Positions 47,655-59,352 of a stretch of DNA of 64,000 bases are shown here, one piece after another (position 1 is the first letter of the stretch; each line of letters begins with the position of its first letter). Origin of the DNA: Jacaranda mimosifolia. Taxonomy: Eukaryota; Streptophyta; Magnoliopsida; Lamiales; Bignoniaceae. Both the position numbers and the translations under genes were made by a program. Where the stretch lies: NCBI GenBank assembly GCA_018894105.1, contig CM032117.1, forward strand, positions 48,766,503 to 48,830,502. Direction: 5' to 3'. A model generated the notes under the pieces. That model was not told the DNA's origin, made no database searches, and saw only the letters and a list, made by a program, of their open reading frames with translations.

Positions 47655-49232
47655 CTACAAACCGGGTCTTCTCATTTGACCATCAAAACGGTTAGAAGAT
47701 GAATCTTGAGACCAGAAAAATTGATCATTTTCTATATCTGCATTAAAAGGCAGCTTACGTTTTCTAGAAACTATTTCCACATTCTGATTTTCACCATCAG
47801 AGTTCCACCTACTTTTATGCAACCAAGAGGGACCATAGGCAGATCCCACTGGAAAGAAAGAGAACTCCCTCTCCTTCAGCTGGCCTTCGTCCTGAGAAGC
47901 TCTGTGACCAACACCATCAGTTCCCTTTTGCCTGCTTGAGTTAGAGTCAGAAAAGAGACCCAACCTCAAAGACAAATCAAAATCCATCTGCGGTCCCTTC
48001 CCTTTGGTGTCCTTGGAAGCCGCCTCCGTTGCAACACTTTTATCTTCACTGTAAGGGAATAGATTTTGCAAGCACCCAACTTCGGCAGGTTCAGCAACTG
48101 ATGAGAATATTGGCACTCCAACAATTATAGAATCAGATTTCCGAGGCTCCTGGAAGCCCAACAGAGAACCATCGGGTTTGAGACTCGTTCCATGGTATAA
48201 GGGATATACTGAGCCTATGTTCAGTGAAGTGTTGTGATCTACTTCAATATTGTTTTTACCGCCACTGGAAGGAGGTTTTTCCCATGAAGAAGCAATGTGC
48301 TGGCTAGAATTTGGTGTAATATGCCTGTTACACTCCCATACAAAACGAGGTGAATCCACATTTGGGGGAATCTTGAGCATTGAGCTAGTGGATGTATGCA
48401 AGGACATCAAATCAGAATTGCAGTTATTAGCATTCTCATTCAGAACTTTTGGCGACATGTCACTGGATTCTTGATATGAAGGTCTGAGGTAAGTTCTGGG
48501 ATTATTGTGCCTTTGGCTTCTGGATGCTCTTATTGGCACACAACCCAAGTTAAGCGCAGCTGGAAAACACATTCCATGCCACATAAACATAAATTATAGT
48601 AAATACATATAAAATGTGGAATAGCATTACAACAAATTTCAATGCTTGAATCCAGCTATGGGATATGGAAGCAGACAACAACAAATGTCTCACCTTCAAC
48701 ACATGGAGGCAAAAGTTCCCCCGTCTCTGTAGTCTCATCTTTCCGAATTATTGTATCAACGGCATCATTAACACGGTCCCAAAGCGTTTCAATATTGGAA
48801 TATTCAGCCTACCCAATGTAGAACAGCGTATAAACACAGAAAAAAGAAAAAAAGGATAAAGCATAGCTCCATTTCTAAGTATAAGAAAATTCAGCCGAAC
48901 CCAATATCACATTAAAGAAAAGATAAAGACCAAACCTCAGAGTTGGCTTTGGAATACATGATTTCCTCCGCCCTCAAGACCACAATAGGTAACTTCTCCT
49001 GCCATTCTTTGTTTTTCTTAGTTGCAGCAGAGTGATTAGCATGTACAAGCCTGTTCAAAGCATGGTTCAAAAAATTCAACAAATTTCACCTAGAAAACAA
49101 ACCCATGAAAGGAAAAAACAAAACCCAGTACCTGAAAATCTGTTGGATAATCAAACCCCTCATGGGCCGGTGTCTTTCACTATGCCAAGCTCTTCTCACA
49201 CATTCGTACGGTCTTGGACCTGGCCTAGGCAT
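47655..49232 (-). CDS. KIX8/KIX9: KIX8/KIX9-like transcriptional adaptor protein
   Basis: Four exons, 49232-49132, 49050-48936, 48808-48694 and 48559-47655, join at GT-AG sites into 412 codons (411 residues). The N-terminus MPRPGPRPYECVRRAWHS, then QQIFR, KKNKEWQEKLPIVVLRAEEI, YSKANSEAEY and DRVNDAVDTIIRKDE form the conserved N-terminal KIX-type helical domain (about residues 8-95). An LxLxL repression motif, LSLRL, lies at 306-310 and a basic RKRK nuclear-localisation-like motif at 376-379. In Arabidopsis KIX8/KIX9 bridge PEAPOD proteins (through KIX) to the TOPLESS co-repressor (through EAR) and restrain meristemoid division and leaf size; the role here is inferred from domain order. The middle is Ser/Asn-rich and probably disordered. 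No frame damage. The identification rests on my memory of the family, so paralogue assignment is open. Confidence 0.8.
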
Positions 49233-49969
49233 CTTCTTTCAGCTAATCCCAATTTCAAATAGTTGGTGTAATTCTAAAATACCCCCGAAGAAAAACTAAA
49301 ATCTTCTCAACAGAAAAACAATCTTCGCTACACGGTTTCAGGTTAAACTGAAAAAGAAGCCCAAAAAGATAAAAGCAAAAAAAAAAAAAAAGAAAAAAAA
49401 TCTTGCCCCAACTTCCACTTCCACAACTTTTCAACTTCCCTCAGAACTCCCCGAGCTGTACTTTTCGTTTGGAGTATAGGAAGAAAGGAGAGATGCTGTG
49501 CTTTTTAGCATTTCTTTGATTTGGGGTTTGGGTACAAATAATTATTGTCTGAGTGGGTTTTAGCGATTGAGAAGTGGGGTTGTTCGATGGTGTGATTGCA
49601 CCCCCCGCCCCCCCCCCCCACCAACCAAACCCCAAAACCCCAAACCCAAAAAGAAAAGAAGAAAAAAAAAATTGCAACACCAATGTCTGCAGAAATTGCT
49701 TTTCCTTGGGAAGGTAGTGGGCCACAATCGGCATAGGCATGAATATTGAATGGCGTTTGGGGATGGGGAGATTTGGGTTTTGCCCCCCAATCCCTAATCC
49801 TGCATGTGCCTAAGTGATGTTGATGTGTAAATGATGGGGGAGCAACCTAATTGCCTGTCTTTTGATTATCTATTAATCATGTTTTCATAAACTACTTAAA
49901 ATCAGTGTGGCGAGTTGGCTTTTACCGCCCTCACACAAAGTCCATTATATGTATTATTTTATTTACAAG
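49233..49969 (-). promoter_or_regulatory. 5' region of the KIX-like gene
   Basis: Contains an A-rich block (about 49377-49400) and a C-rich block on the plus strand (about 49601-49660, including a C-run and repeated CCCCAAA units), i.e. G-rich on the gene's sense strand and able to form quadruplexes. The transcription start is not defined. Confidence 0.4.
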
Positions 49970-49976
49970 ACTAATG

Positions 49977-50925
49977 TCGTATCATATGAGTGGTAATTTT
50001 TTACACGATATAATAATATGATACAAATTGATATGAAATTATTGAGTTTGAATTGCAGGTTATTGGGATGGGTCGATCCGAACATGAAAATTGTGGGTTA
50101 GTTCAGGTTGAATTTCGAATTACCCGATAAATATGATAATTTTACTAGATAAACCAATTCGATATAACTCAATCCAACTCAATCTTACCTAATCAAATTT
50201 ATAAAAAGGAAAAAAAAGTATATATGTATGCATATTTTTTATTAATTAATACTTATGTATGCTTATTCTTTGCACCAAAACCCAATTTGAAAGAAGAGAA
50301 TAGCAATGAAGATATATGATTAAAATTAAAAGTTGGAATGTGTATGTTTTTTTGTATTTTTAATCAATGACTTGATATTAATTTTGAATAATTTAACTCT
50401 AAATTGGTTCGTAATAAATTAAAGATTACTATTTACTACTTAATACATGACTATTTAGTGCTGTTTGGATGGCTATAAATGATTAAATGGGAGGAATTGT
50501 ATTTATTTGCTAGAAATCAATTTCATAGTTATTAAAATTGACTTGTCATTAACTTTTGGTTTAGCATTGAAATTTCTATATTGTTGATATTGTATGAGAA
50601 ATTGCATGAAGTTAAATTATCAAATTGCTTCATGATATAGGATGTGGGCCACTAAATTTTGAATAAGTTGTTTTTTTCCAAAATCTTGGTATAAGTTGCT
50701 TCCTTTATAAAAAAATTTAGTTGAATATAAAATATTGTATGTTACTTTATATGAATTATTAATGAAAAATAATGACAAGTTGAAATAGGTTGACCCAAAA
50801 CTTTTAGATTGGGTTTAGATTGAATATTTTTTTGAATTGAGTTTGAGTTGAATAAAATTTTGTAATATTCCCACATCAACTCAACACGATTACCACTCAT
50901 ATTGTATCATTCGTTATTTTTCTAT
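49977..50925. mobile_element. MITE-like element with ATGAGTGGTAAT inverted ends
   Basis: GTATCATATGAGTGGTAAT near 49978 reappears inverted as ATTACCACTCATATTGTATC at about 50890-50909. Between them are GGGTCGATCC / GGTTGACCC-type motifs common in plant DNA-transposon MITEs. No target duplication could be fixed, so superfamily is open. Confidence 0.5.
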
Positions 50926-51443
50926 GTATGCTTGCTCTACTTATGTGATTGGTAATCATAATCAAAATTCTTTATTGATTGTTATAAAGAGTGAGGATAG
51001 TAGTTCTTCCCCCCGCCCCCCTTTTTCTCATTTTATGAAAATATAATGGGAATGGAACCAGGATAATTAGGTTTGAAATTTTGACACTATTTTATTTATT
51101 TATTTATACATACATACATATGCTAGACGTCCCGCATGTTCGAACTCTTGACTTCATACAGTATGTGTGAAATTTATATTAGTGAACTAAATATCCACAT
51201 ACCACAAATCTCATCTTATAAGAAAAAGATCAATATCAATTCAATCAATTTACTAGTTAATATGAAAATTTAAAAATTTAGAGTTAATATTTCAAATGAT
51301 TTAGAATTAGGTTAATTCTAAAGTGATATATTGCTTAAAAGATAATTCAAATGGTTTATTTATGGATTTGAACCATGTGATAACTCAAAATTATCACTTG
51401 TAAATTTGAAGTGTATAATAACTTAAAGTTATACAAACAAACT

Positions 51444-51478
<35 letters not shown>

Positions 51479-53415
51479 TTGTAAATTAAAAATTCTTAAA
51501 TTTTAAATCTTTTCAAGCCAGACCACATATACCTGATCTATGGATATGTTAAACCCCTCACATATATTTATTATGATATAAAATATCATGTTAATAATAA
51601 TAATAATAATAATAGTGGTGGTGGTAGTAATTGTAGCAACGGCGGTGTGAAATTCCTTAAATTCGTTTGAGCATTTAAGAGTCGGCCCAAAAAATTATGA
51701 CATACATTCACTGGTGAGAAGTTGCATCAGATTTGATTTTATACAAAATCTGTCTTCCATTAATGCATTGGTAAATGTGAGTCAAAATGAACTGAAATGT
51801 CATATCACATAAATGATAAATGGGGCTGAAGTGTCAGGTCACATAACTGTGCTTGGTATCAAAATATCCCGTTGTTCGAAATAAAGATGAAATCGAGCAT
51901 TACCAAATTAAACACGTAGCATTCTTGACTAATGAGTCTTCTCAGGCTTTGTTTGGTTGCGATTTAAATGTTCGGAAAAAAAAATTTCCGGAAAATATAT
52001 TTTATGTTTTATTTTTTATTTTTTTTAATTTAAAATAAGAGGATCGATCTCAATCTAATTTGAGTACTCCACGACTTCGAATCCACTCTCAATCTAGAGT
52101 TAAAATTTGTGCAATTAAAATTGTTTCAGCCCCAAAATCACCTCCATTAGGTTCACATACCCGCACATGTTGAAGGTTTATGAAAATAATGTTTTGTTAT
52201 TTTTGCTTTAGAGGTTGATGGAGAATATTTTGATTGAGGAGACAATTTTTTTTCTGTACATACTACATTCAGCCATATTTTTATTGAATTAATGAGATGC
52301 AATTAAATTCTTTATAATAATTATTTATGCATAGGTAGTTGTAATAATTGGTGTACATTTGTTTGAATGATTAATAGAAATGAGTGAGATGAATGTGACA
52401 GGATTTATTCTGAGGGTAATTTTTGGTAAAAAAAAAAAAAAATTCTCCCATATTGTCTCAAAGGATATGATTCTTTTTTTTTACATGTGTTTTCTTAGAT
52501 GAAAAGCTTCTTGTGAGAATAAATTTGAACGAAGCCTGCTCATCTTAATTTAAAGATACTTGAGGAGTAATTATATCCTAATGACGTGAATTCCAAAAAA
52601 AAAATATTGAACACTTAAAATTTTATCTTCGACGCGATAAATTAGGATGTTGGAAGAAAGTAATAATATTTGTATAACACTTACTTAAATTTGGGAGGTT
52701 ATTTCTATGCAATTAGGATAGAGGATTTGATCTTCTGAATTGGGGTTCACGATTTCGAGGTGGACCTTCATAAGCTTCTAAAATTTAATTAACTTTCTAT
52801 TACGATGGACATACAATGATGGGTCTCTTGGGTCATAAATTACATGAAAAGTAAATTAGATCTTCTTCTCAGCTGAGGACGTTGCTGACTTTCCTAGAAT
52901 TGTTTTCAAAGGAGAGACCATGTAAAGCCAAGGTAAAAATTTCTTTTTCTTTAATTAGTAAAGTCTTTCATTGCTGTTCTTTCCCTGAAAGTTGAAACCT
53001 TGTTCAGTTTCGCAATAGTATGACGTCCAAATATGCCAGGTAGGGGTGGCAATTTGAATGGTTTCGAGTTTGGTTGAAATAGGAGTATAATATTACTTTT
53101 CTCAATCATAATCCAATTCAACCTGATGAGAACTTGAAAATGTTCAACCATAACCCACTCTGAATCGTATCAAGTCAAATTTGGGTTAACCTAATTTTTA
53201 TTAGGTCAACTCGTCAATTCAAATCCATCCAATTCAATCTGTCAATCTGATTTAAAACAATTATTTCAAACATTTGTTTTAATTTTTAGAAATTTTTTGG
53301 CATTTTTATTTTTTATTTTTATCTATTCTTAATTATTAATAAATTAAAATAGGAGTAAGGAATTCTTATTATAAATTCACGATAGTAGCTTTCTAAAAAT
53401 TTTTTAACTGAACTA
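50926..53415. other. Gene-free DNA with microsatellites
   Basis: (ATT)n at about 51446-51478, (AAT)n at 51592-51615, and an A-run at about 52428-52442. A GGGGTGGCAATTTGAATGG patch near 53044 resembles MITE ends. No gene was recognised. Confidence 0.4.
51090..51240 (-). mobile_element. SINE-like repeat, third copy, minus strand
   Basis: Read on the minus strand: TTTAGTTCACTAATA, a B-box-like GAGTTCGAACATG, and a 3' end GTATAAATAAATAAATAA. Same layout as the copies at 43770 and 44699. The target duplication is not clear. Confidence 0.45.
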
Positions 53416-54727
53416 GCAGTGCAAACGAACTGAGCCAACTCGCGAGCTTGACAAGCTGGCTTGAAAAGTGTTCGAGCTCGTGTAAGTTTTGAGCCGAACT
53501 TGAGTCAAATAATTCTCGATAACAAGCTCGCGAATCTATATTTTTTATTTAAAAAATATTTATACATAAAAAAATATAATAAAATATACTAATTTTAAGG
53601 GCATGTTCTTTTGGTGTTTGGGTTTTTTGTAGAAAATATTTTGGGAGAATGAATTTTTGGAAAAAATTTTGGAGAATGTGCTTTGTATTTCTTTTTGTTT
53701 TGGAAAAATATGAAAAATGAATTGAGAATAAGCTGTTTGTTCTTTTGTGTTTTGGGGGAAGACAAACTTTACTAGTAACGTCAAATCAATTATTTTTTTA
53801 TTAGGTTTGTAGGGTGAAAGTAATTTTTTAATGTAATATATATGCATATTTTTTGTTGGATGATGTATACATGTGTCTATATGTATATATATATATGTAA
53901 TGATTGAATTATTATTGTAATAATAAGATGTATAATTAATTTATTTCAAATTTTTAATTTGATATTTTATCATTTCTTTATTATAAAATTAATATATGTT
54001 GCATGACAGTGGAACAATTATTCATTAATTCAAATTAAAATAATTATTAGAAAGCAAATTAATTATTGAAAATAATCTATTACATTAATAAAAAATGAAC
54101 ATTGAATTATGTATAGGAAAATAGATTAATAAATAAAAAAATTATGATTAATAATATATGTCTATGTACCGAAAAAAATATCTTTAATAGACTAAATATC
54201 CAAATTAAAATAACGTTATACATTTTTTTAATTACAATATTATATAATATATAATTTATGAATAAACTGGATTTTATTTGACTTGCAAATTATTTAATTA
54301 TAGTGTTACTAGATACTTTAGATATAATTATATAAATATATTAGAGTATAATAGAGATGTATTATTACATTTAATCACATGTAATATACATAAATTATAC
54401 ATATATATTAAATAAAATTATACCGCCTAAAACTATTTTCATTTAATGTAATGATTTGTTTAGAAAAATAAACAAATTAATCTAAATAAAAAGACCAATC
54501 AATTAAATGTTTATAATATTAATTAGCACATAGAGCTATTTATGGTTTAATAATACGTTACTTGATAACTCACAAGGTAATGTTTAACTGATACAGTGAT
54601 TAATACATTTTAATGTCCAATACGAGTTTACTTTTAAAATACGATAAACTTAAAAAAAGGCGAATCACAGTTCACCGTATAATTTAAAAACATAGTCCAA
54701 ACATATGCATCTGGATTAATCCTATGG

Positions 54728-55700
54728 CTATGGTAGATTGCGTGTCTTGCACCGAGCGGTGCTTACCTCGCTTGTACTTGTGGAACCAAATGCGCATGGC
54801 CTCATCATACATCGCAGGAGTCCACGATGTGTGCGGCTCACCTGACCATCCACTGATGCCTCCACTGATGCCCCATCACTATCATTATGTTCTTCTTGAT
54901 GTGGTGAATGTACATACGGAGGTGCAGGATTCGTATCTCTCCCCACCCTTGATCGTACTGACGAACACGTGGGTGCTTGCGGTCCATAATAAGGAGAACA
55001 TGTACGAGATGCATCAGAATCAACAACGACAATCGGGTGAAGGTAATCCCCATCCCCTTGTAATCCATCACAAACTTCATCCTCCTTATTATCATTTGGG
55101 TCAACAGGTACGGTGTCAGCAAAAATCTCTCGTAACAAATCATATCGAAGCTCCCCTCGCTCAAAATATCGAGCAGAATAAGTCTTGATCTGCATGTGAA
55201 AATCATTTTGGAAATTAGGCAAATTATTTTACAAATAATTTAGGAATGAATAAATTTGAATAGTTAAAGAAATAATTTAGGTAGTGGAATATATTCTTAC
55301 ATGATCAAACTTGTCACGCAAATCAGGTGGCACATACATCTCTCATGTACATTTATTATACCGCACATTTGGATGTTGCATGATTATGGTGATTGTTTCC
55401 TACATATCCTTCAAGTCGTAAAACTAATCAATAGCGAAATTTGTGGTGAAAGGCCGCTGGAAATGACGCCTCAACTTGTATGCCAAGTCTAGCATACATA
55501 GCTCAACGTACATGTTGTTTGTCAAGGAGGAAATGGTGTTTAGCATCTAGCAACATGTGGATAAATCTCTCATCCACATCTGGCTCCCAGACATCAAGGA
55601 TATGCAAAGTAAGAGTATCTATTGATCGACATCGGCTCATAGCAACACCTATAGTTGCATAAACAATGAATATTATGTTGTGTACTTCCATACATATAAA
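54728..55700 (-). pseudogene. Second Myb/SANT-like relic (tentative)
   Basis: Minus-strand frames read DVDERFIHMLLDAKHHFLL, then LAYKLRRHFQRPFT and FYDLKDM with stops, then an open stretch from 55222 with YSARYFERGELRYDLLREIF and an acidic tail (DPNDNKEDEV). The order and spacing resemble Myb/SANT-like DNA-binding proteins (D-xF--L, --FN---YT--QL-N---LKK, then F---GL--YD-L--IF) used as ORF1 in PIF/Harbinger elements. Many mismatches; at least two stops and one frame change. Confidence 0.4.
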
Positions 55701-55870
55701 TCTTGAAATTATACATATTATATGATGCATGGTTAACAGTATATGTAGAAAATTATGCATAAAAAAAATATATTAAAGTTTACAGCAGTGCCAAATTTTA
55801 AATTGAAACATTAGAGAAGCAAAAGTCAAACATCAGTCACATACTAGTCCTTTTGAAACTAACTAAAATA

Positions 55871-56330
55871 TCATAGCAGTAGTAACTTAATCAATACAAC
55901 AACAAGAAGGATCACAATTACAAATATGACAAACATAAGACATCCACATAAAGGGAAAAGCAGTGATGATCTGATGAAGCTAGAAAATGAATCATACAGC
56001 CGTCCCGAGTGTGTATCACCGCTAAAACCCTCGCTCCTGGCGTTCTGCAGAAGTGCGCCTGATGACGAAGGTCGGGCAGAACTGCTGGCATCGGAATGAG
56101 AATGCACCTTAGTAAAGAGAGTGCTACTATGCTGTCTGTAAGACTGACCACTTTGCGTCCATGAGTCCACCTATATGAAAGAACCAGCATGCTCCCCCCA
56201 TAGGACATCTAAAGAAAAATCGTCCATAATTTGCAGGTGTCTTACCTATATATACCCTCATCGATCCTGCCACGCAAGCACATAAAGGAAGGTCGTGTGA
56301 GCCCATCGCCAGTGACACAAGTCAAACAAG
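55871..56330 (-). pseudogene. GRF-type zinc finger ORF with C-terminal membrane segment
   Basis: The frame ending at 56127 reads LCACVAGSMRVYIGKTPANY then GRFFFRCPMGGACWFFHIGG, which fits the GRF zinc finger pattern C-x-C ... N-x-GR-x-F-x-C-P ... C-x-FF. A frame change leads into 56170-55871 with DSWTQSGQSYRQHSS, a Ser-rich stretch and a strongly hydrophobic C-terminus (LMFVIFVIVILLVVVLI). GRF plus a C-terminal transmembrane helix is a common layout among uncharacterised plant proteins. Its presence between transposase and a Myb-like relic is unexpected. It is broken by at least one frameshift. Confidence 0.6.
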
Positions 56331-56629
56331 CTACAAACATTTTGCGGAATTTTAATATGATAAATGAAAAATAAAATTCCAAACAGGAATAACACAACGT
56401 AAAATACTTCGTTGAACACAATATAACAAACAATACAACTTAGAAAAAACATAAATAAGCTATATAGTACACCTGTCAAAAGTAAATGATAGTACAATGA
56501 AATGCACACATAATAGGTAGACGCATTACTTCTAGAGAGTTTAATCCCTTGAAATAGGGAATTAACCCTAAACTGTTTCAATTCCTTCTGTTATTTCACA
56601 TTTGCATTGCTATCTCATCCCTGAAAGCA

Positions 56630-57903
56630 CATTAAGTGTTGACCTCTTCTTGACTTGGATAACCTATGTGGTAGAAGGTATGCCAATCGGTCTCCTCCTT
56701 AATCAATGGCTCTTTGAAAATTTTATCATCACGATTGCACTTTTGAATAAAGTTGTGTAGAACACAGAAAGCAATGACCAAGTCCCTTTGATAATTGAGA
56801 AAGTAGTTAGGCATCCCCCAAGCTAGAATAGAAAACCTCCTTTTTTAGAACACGGAAGGAACACTCTCTGTGGTTCCTCAATATTGAATGTGCGTGATTG
56901 AATATCTCTCTATGACTGTTGTAAACCCGGCATCTACAAGGTAGTACTTCCCTGACAACAATAATGTTTAATATTACTTTACTAATCATTTTAGAAGTTC
57001 AAACTATTCGTACTTGGATGATATATTATGGGTGATTGGACTAATGTAAGGAACCTGGTGGAGGAAATGGGAACAATGGGTCGTTTTGAATCACCTTTAG
57101 TGGTACCCATGAATCATTTGCGCTGCCTCCCATCCAGCATTCACGTAAGTGAACATAAGGTCAAAATCACATATAGCTAGAATATTCTGATAGGTATGTC
57201 CCTCGCATGACCTATAAGCATTTTAGCGACGATGAGGGACCCAAACATTGATCAGAGTGCCATCAATTGCTCCTACAACTCCCTACATTATGAAAATGAT
57301 CAATGAACAGGAAGGAATGGTACGCATTAAAGGAACGATTCTTATTTGTAAATAATCGAACCTCAAAATAATGATAAAAATTAAGATTCGACTCAATTTG
57401 AGATGGAACCTTATCAAACTGTGGTGGAGATATTATCTCTGGTGCCAAGCAGACCAATGAGTGTAGAACTCGTCTGAAGTGGCGATTCACCGTCGAGAGA
57501 GAATGTTGGAACCTCTCTATTATATGACGTTGCCTTTGGTGCATCCCTACTGTTTGTATGAACATAGCCAGCTCCTTTACGATAGATACGTCTGATCTAT
57601 GAGTTTGTGTTAGTAGGCCACTAGAGGTTATTAAGTCAACCAGAGCTTCAAACATGGGTTTGGTCATACGGATGTTATTGTAAAACCTTTGTGGGTGAGC
57701 ATTCAACATTTTTGCCACCCAGTCGTTTCCTTGCATCCATAAGTTATTTCGACGCATCCTTTGTGGTGCCATGCTTGGTGCGATAATCTTGTACCAAAAA
57801 ATAACTCTTCCTCACCATTTGAAATGTTAGTCTGCGGGGTATTGGGGCTACTGTCACCTTCAGATTCTGTAGGAGTATTCATTGAACTTGAGCCACTCGC
57901 CAT
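56630..57903 (-). pseudogene. PIF/Harbinger DDE transposase, inactivated
   Basis: From an ATG at 57903 a Ser-rich start runs, then after a frame change the DUF8040-like N-terminal domain (NNLWMQGNDWV..RFYNNIRM, 57772-57370). After a probable intron (donor near 57361, acceptor near 57287) comes the DDE_4 nuclease with GVVGAIDGT (first D), ILAICDFDLMFTYVNAGWE (second D) and KYYLVDAGF (third D), followed by LVIAFCVLHNFIQ. An in-frame TAA after VPHRR (about 57230), a frameshift at GWEAAQ and at least two more in the last exon make it non-functional. The family cuts at TIRs and integrates at TWA. Confidence 0.8.
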
Positions 57904-58149
57904 ACTATTTCAAGACAACATATAAACTATTGACTATACCTATATAAAAATAAGGAAGAAACCATATATGGAAATGGAGAGAGTAAAGAAGGAAATAGAA
58001 AAGTTTGATAAAACATATGGCAAAACTAGAACAAACAATCAAATTTATGATACGATACAACAATAATGTTTAAGATGGCATAATTAAGTGCATAAACTTA
58101 AAAAAAGATAACACAAGTCACATGAACATTCAGAAGCAAAGTAAACGGA

Positions 58150-59176
58150 TAGCAGATCGTCAATTGCTATGGGCATACACCGAAACCAGTCACATGTACT
58201 CCAAGGACTCAACCCAAATGCGCTTCTCATGATCGTCTAGCCTAGTGAAGAACGAGCATATAGTGCTACTCTTTGGTGCATTAATAGCCTTGCAAAGAGG
58301 CTATCGGGGAGTCCTTCCATTCCTCGGAGTGATTCAATGCACATCTCTATAGACCTCTCAGTGTTATCCCCCACCCTCTCGGACTTGGCTTCCTTTAAGC
58401 CATCCCACTTGTCGAGTGCCTCATTCAAATGGCAATCCTTCTCTATTTGGGGCGTCACTTTCCTTCGATGTGAAGATTCTCCCGATATGCTCGCCGTGTC
58501 TGTCAAGTCATCACCACAATTACCCAAACATCTAGAACGACTATCTCCTACATAATTCATATTAACGCTAAGGACTCTATCCTCGTCAAAAGGATCGACA
58601 GACTGTGAAGAAGATCAAGACAGTAAGCCAGTAGCCATGGAACCTTGGAACATGTTTGTACAGTAATCATAATGCGGCAGGCCATGCTCAATGATGTGTG
58701 CCTGATTTGGATACTCCTATTTCATAAAAAGTGTTGTGAAAATAGTAAGGGAATAAGATAAGAATATGGCTAAGTGATGTGAAATTAAAAGGAATGACGA
58801 TGAAACCTACCAAAATCCAATGTTGAATTTGAGATGGGGGTCCCGTAATAGTGTTTCTTTTGTAATCCCAATCGAAACCAGTCTCCTTGGTAACTAGTTG
58901 ATGGAATAAGCGCCATGCCATCCAAAAGCGATTCCACTTAGTTTTGCACTACTAAACTATATAACTAAATCGGCTATGCGTGCGTGCATTTAATTTGTTG
59001 CAAATTCTTCCCCAAGTGAAGGCCGAGAATATGGTTGTGAGCAGCTGACCATTAACAAATTCTTCATAGCATAGCTCAATGAATGTTATCTCATTTTCAA
59101 GAGACCATTGTGTGGAACTCACCCTTGCATGGACGTGCGTGGAACTGTTGGACAACTCTTTTCCATGTAGATCCAT
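58150..59176 (-). pseudogene. Myb/SANT-like ORF1 protein of the PIF/Harbinger element
   Basis: Frames on the minus strand give STQWSLENEITFIELCYEEF and WGRICNKLNART (59120-58975), WMAWRLFHQLVTKETGFDWD (58930-58870) and, further on, a C-terminal part with ALDKWDGLKEAK, LRGMEGLPDSLF and, after a frameshift, FFTRLDDHEKRIWVESLE (58255-58200). This is the Myb_DNA-bind_3 layout: W-x-E---FI-LC-EE, KLN--T, GF-WD, then a C-terminal helical region. ORF1 proteins of this type recruit transposase to the element ends. Several frameshifts and stops. Confidence 0.7.
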
Positions 59177-59352
59177 CTATGTTCTATACCAAATTTTTGA
59201 AGTAGAAACATCGATATTCTTATACTGAGTGTAATACAAAGCTTAATGAAGTGTAAGATTTGAACACGGGGAAACCCACGTGTTAAACTATTTATGTTGC
59301 ATACTAACACTTCTACTATATTGTTACTTTCCGAAGGAAAAAAACAAACCAC

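Noticed and set aside
49441..49790. Minus-strand frames upstream of the KIX gene
   Set aside because: They run through G- and T-rich leader sequence, lack known motifs, and the conserved KIX start MPRPGPRPYECVRRAWHS at 49232 is the better start.
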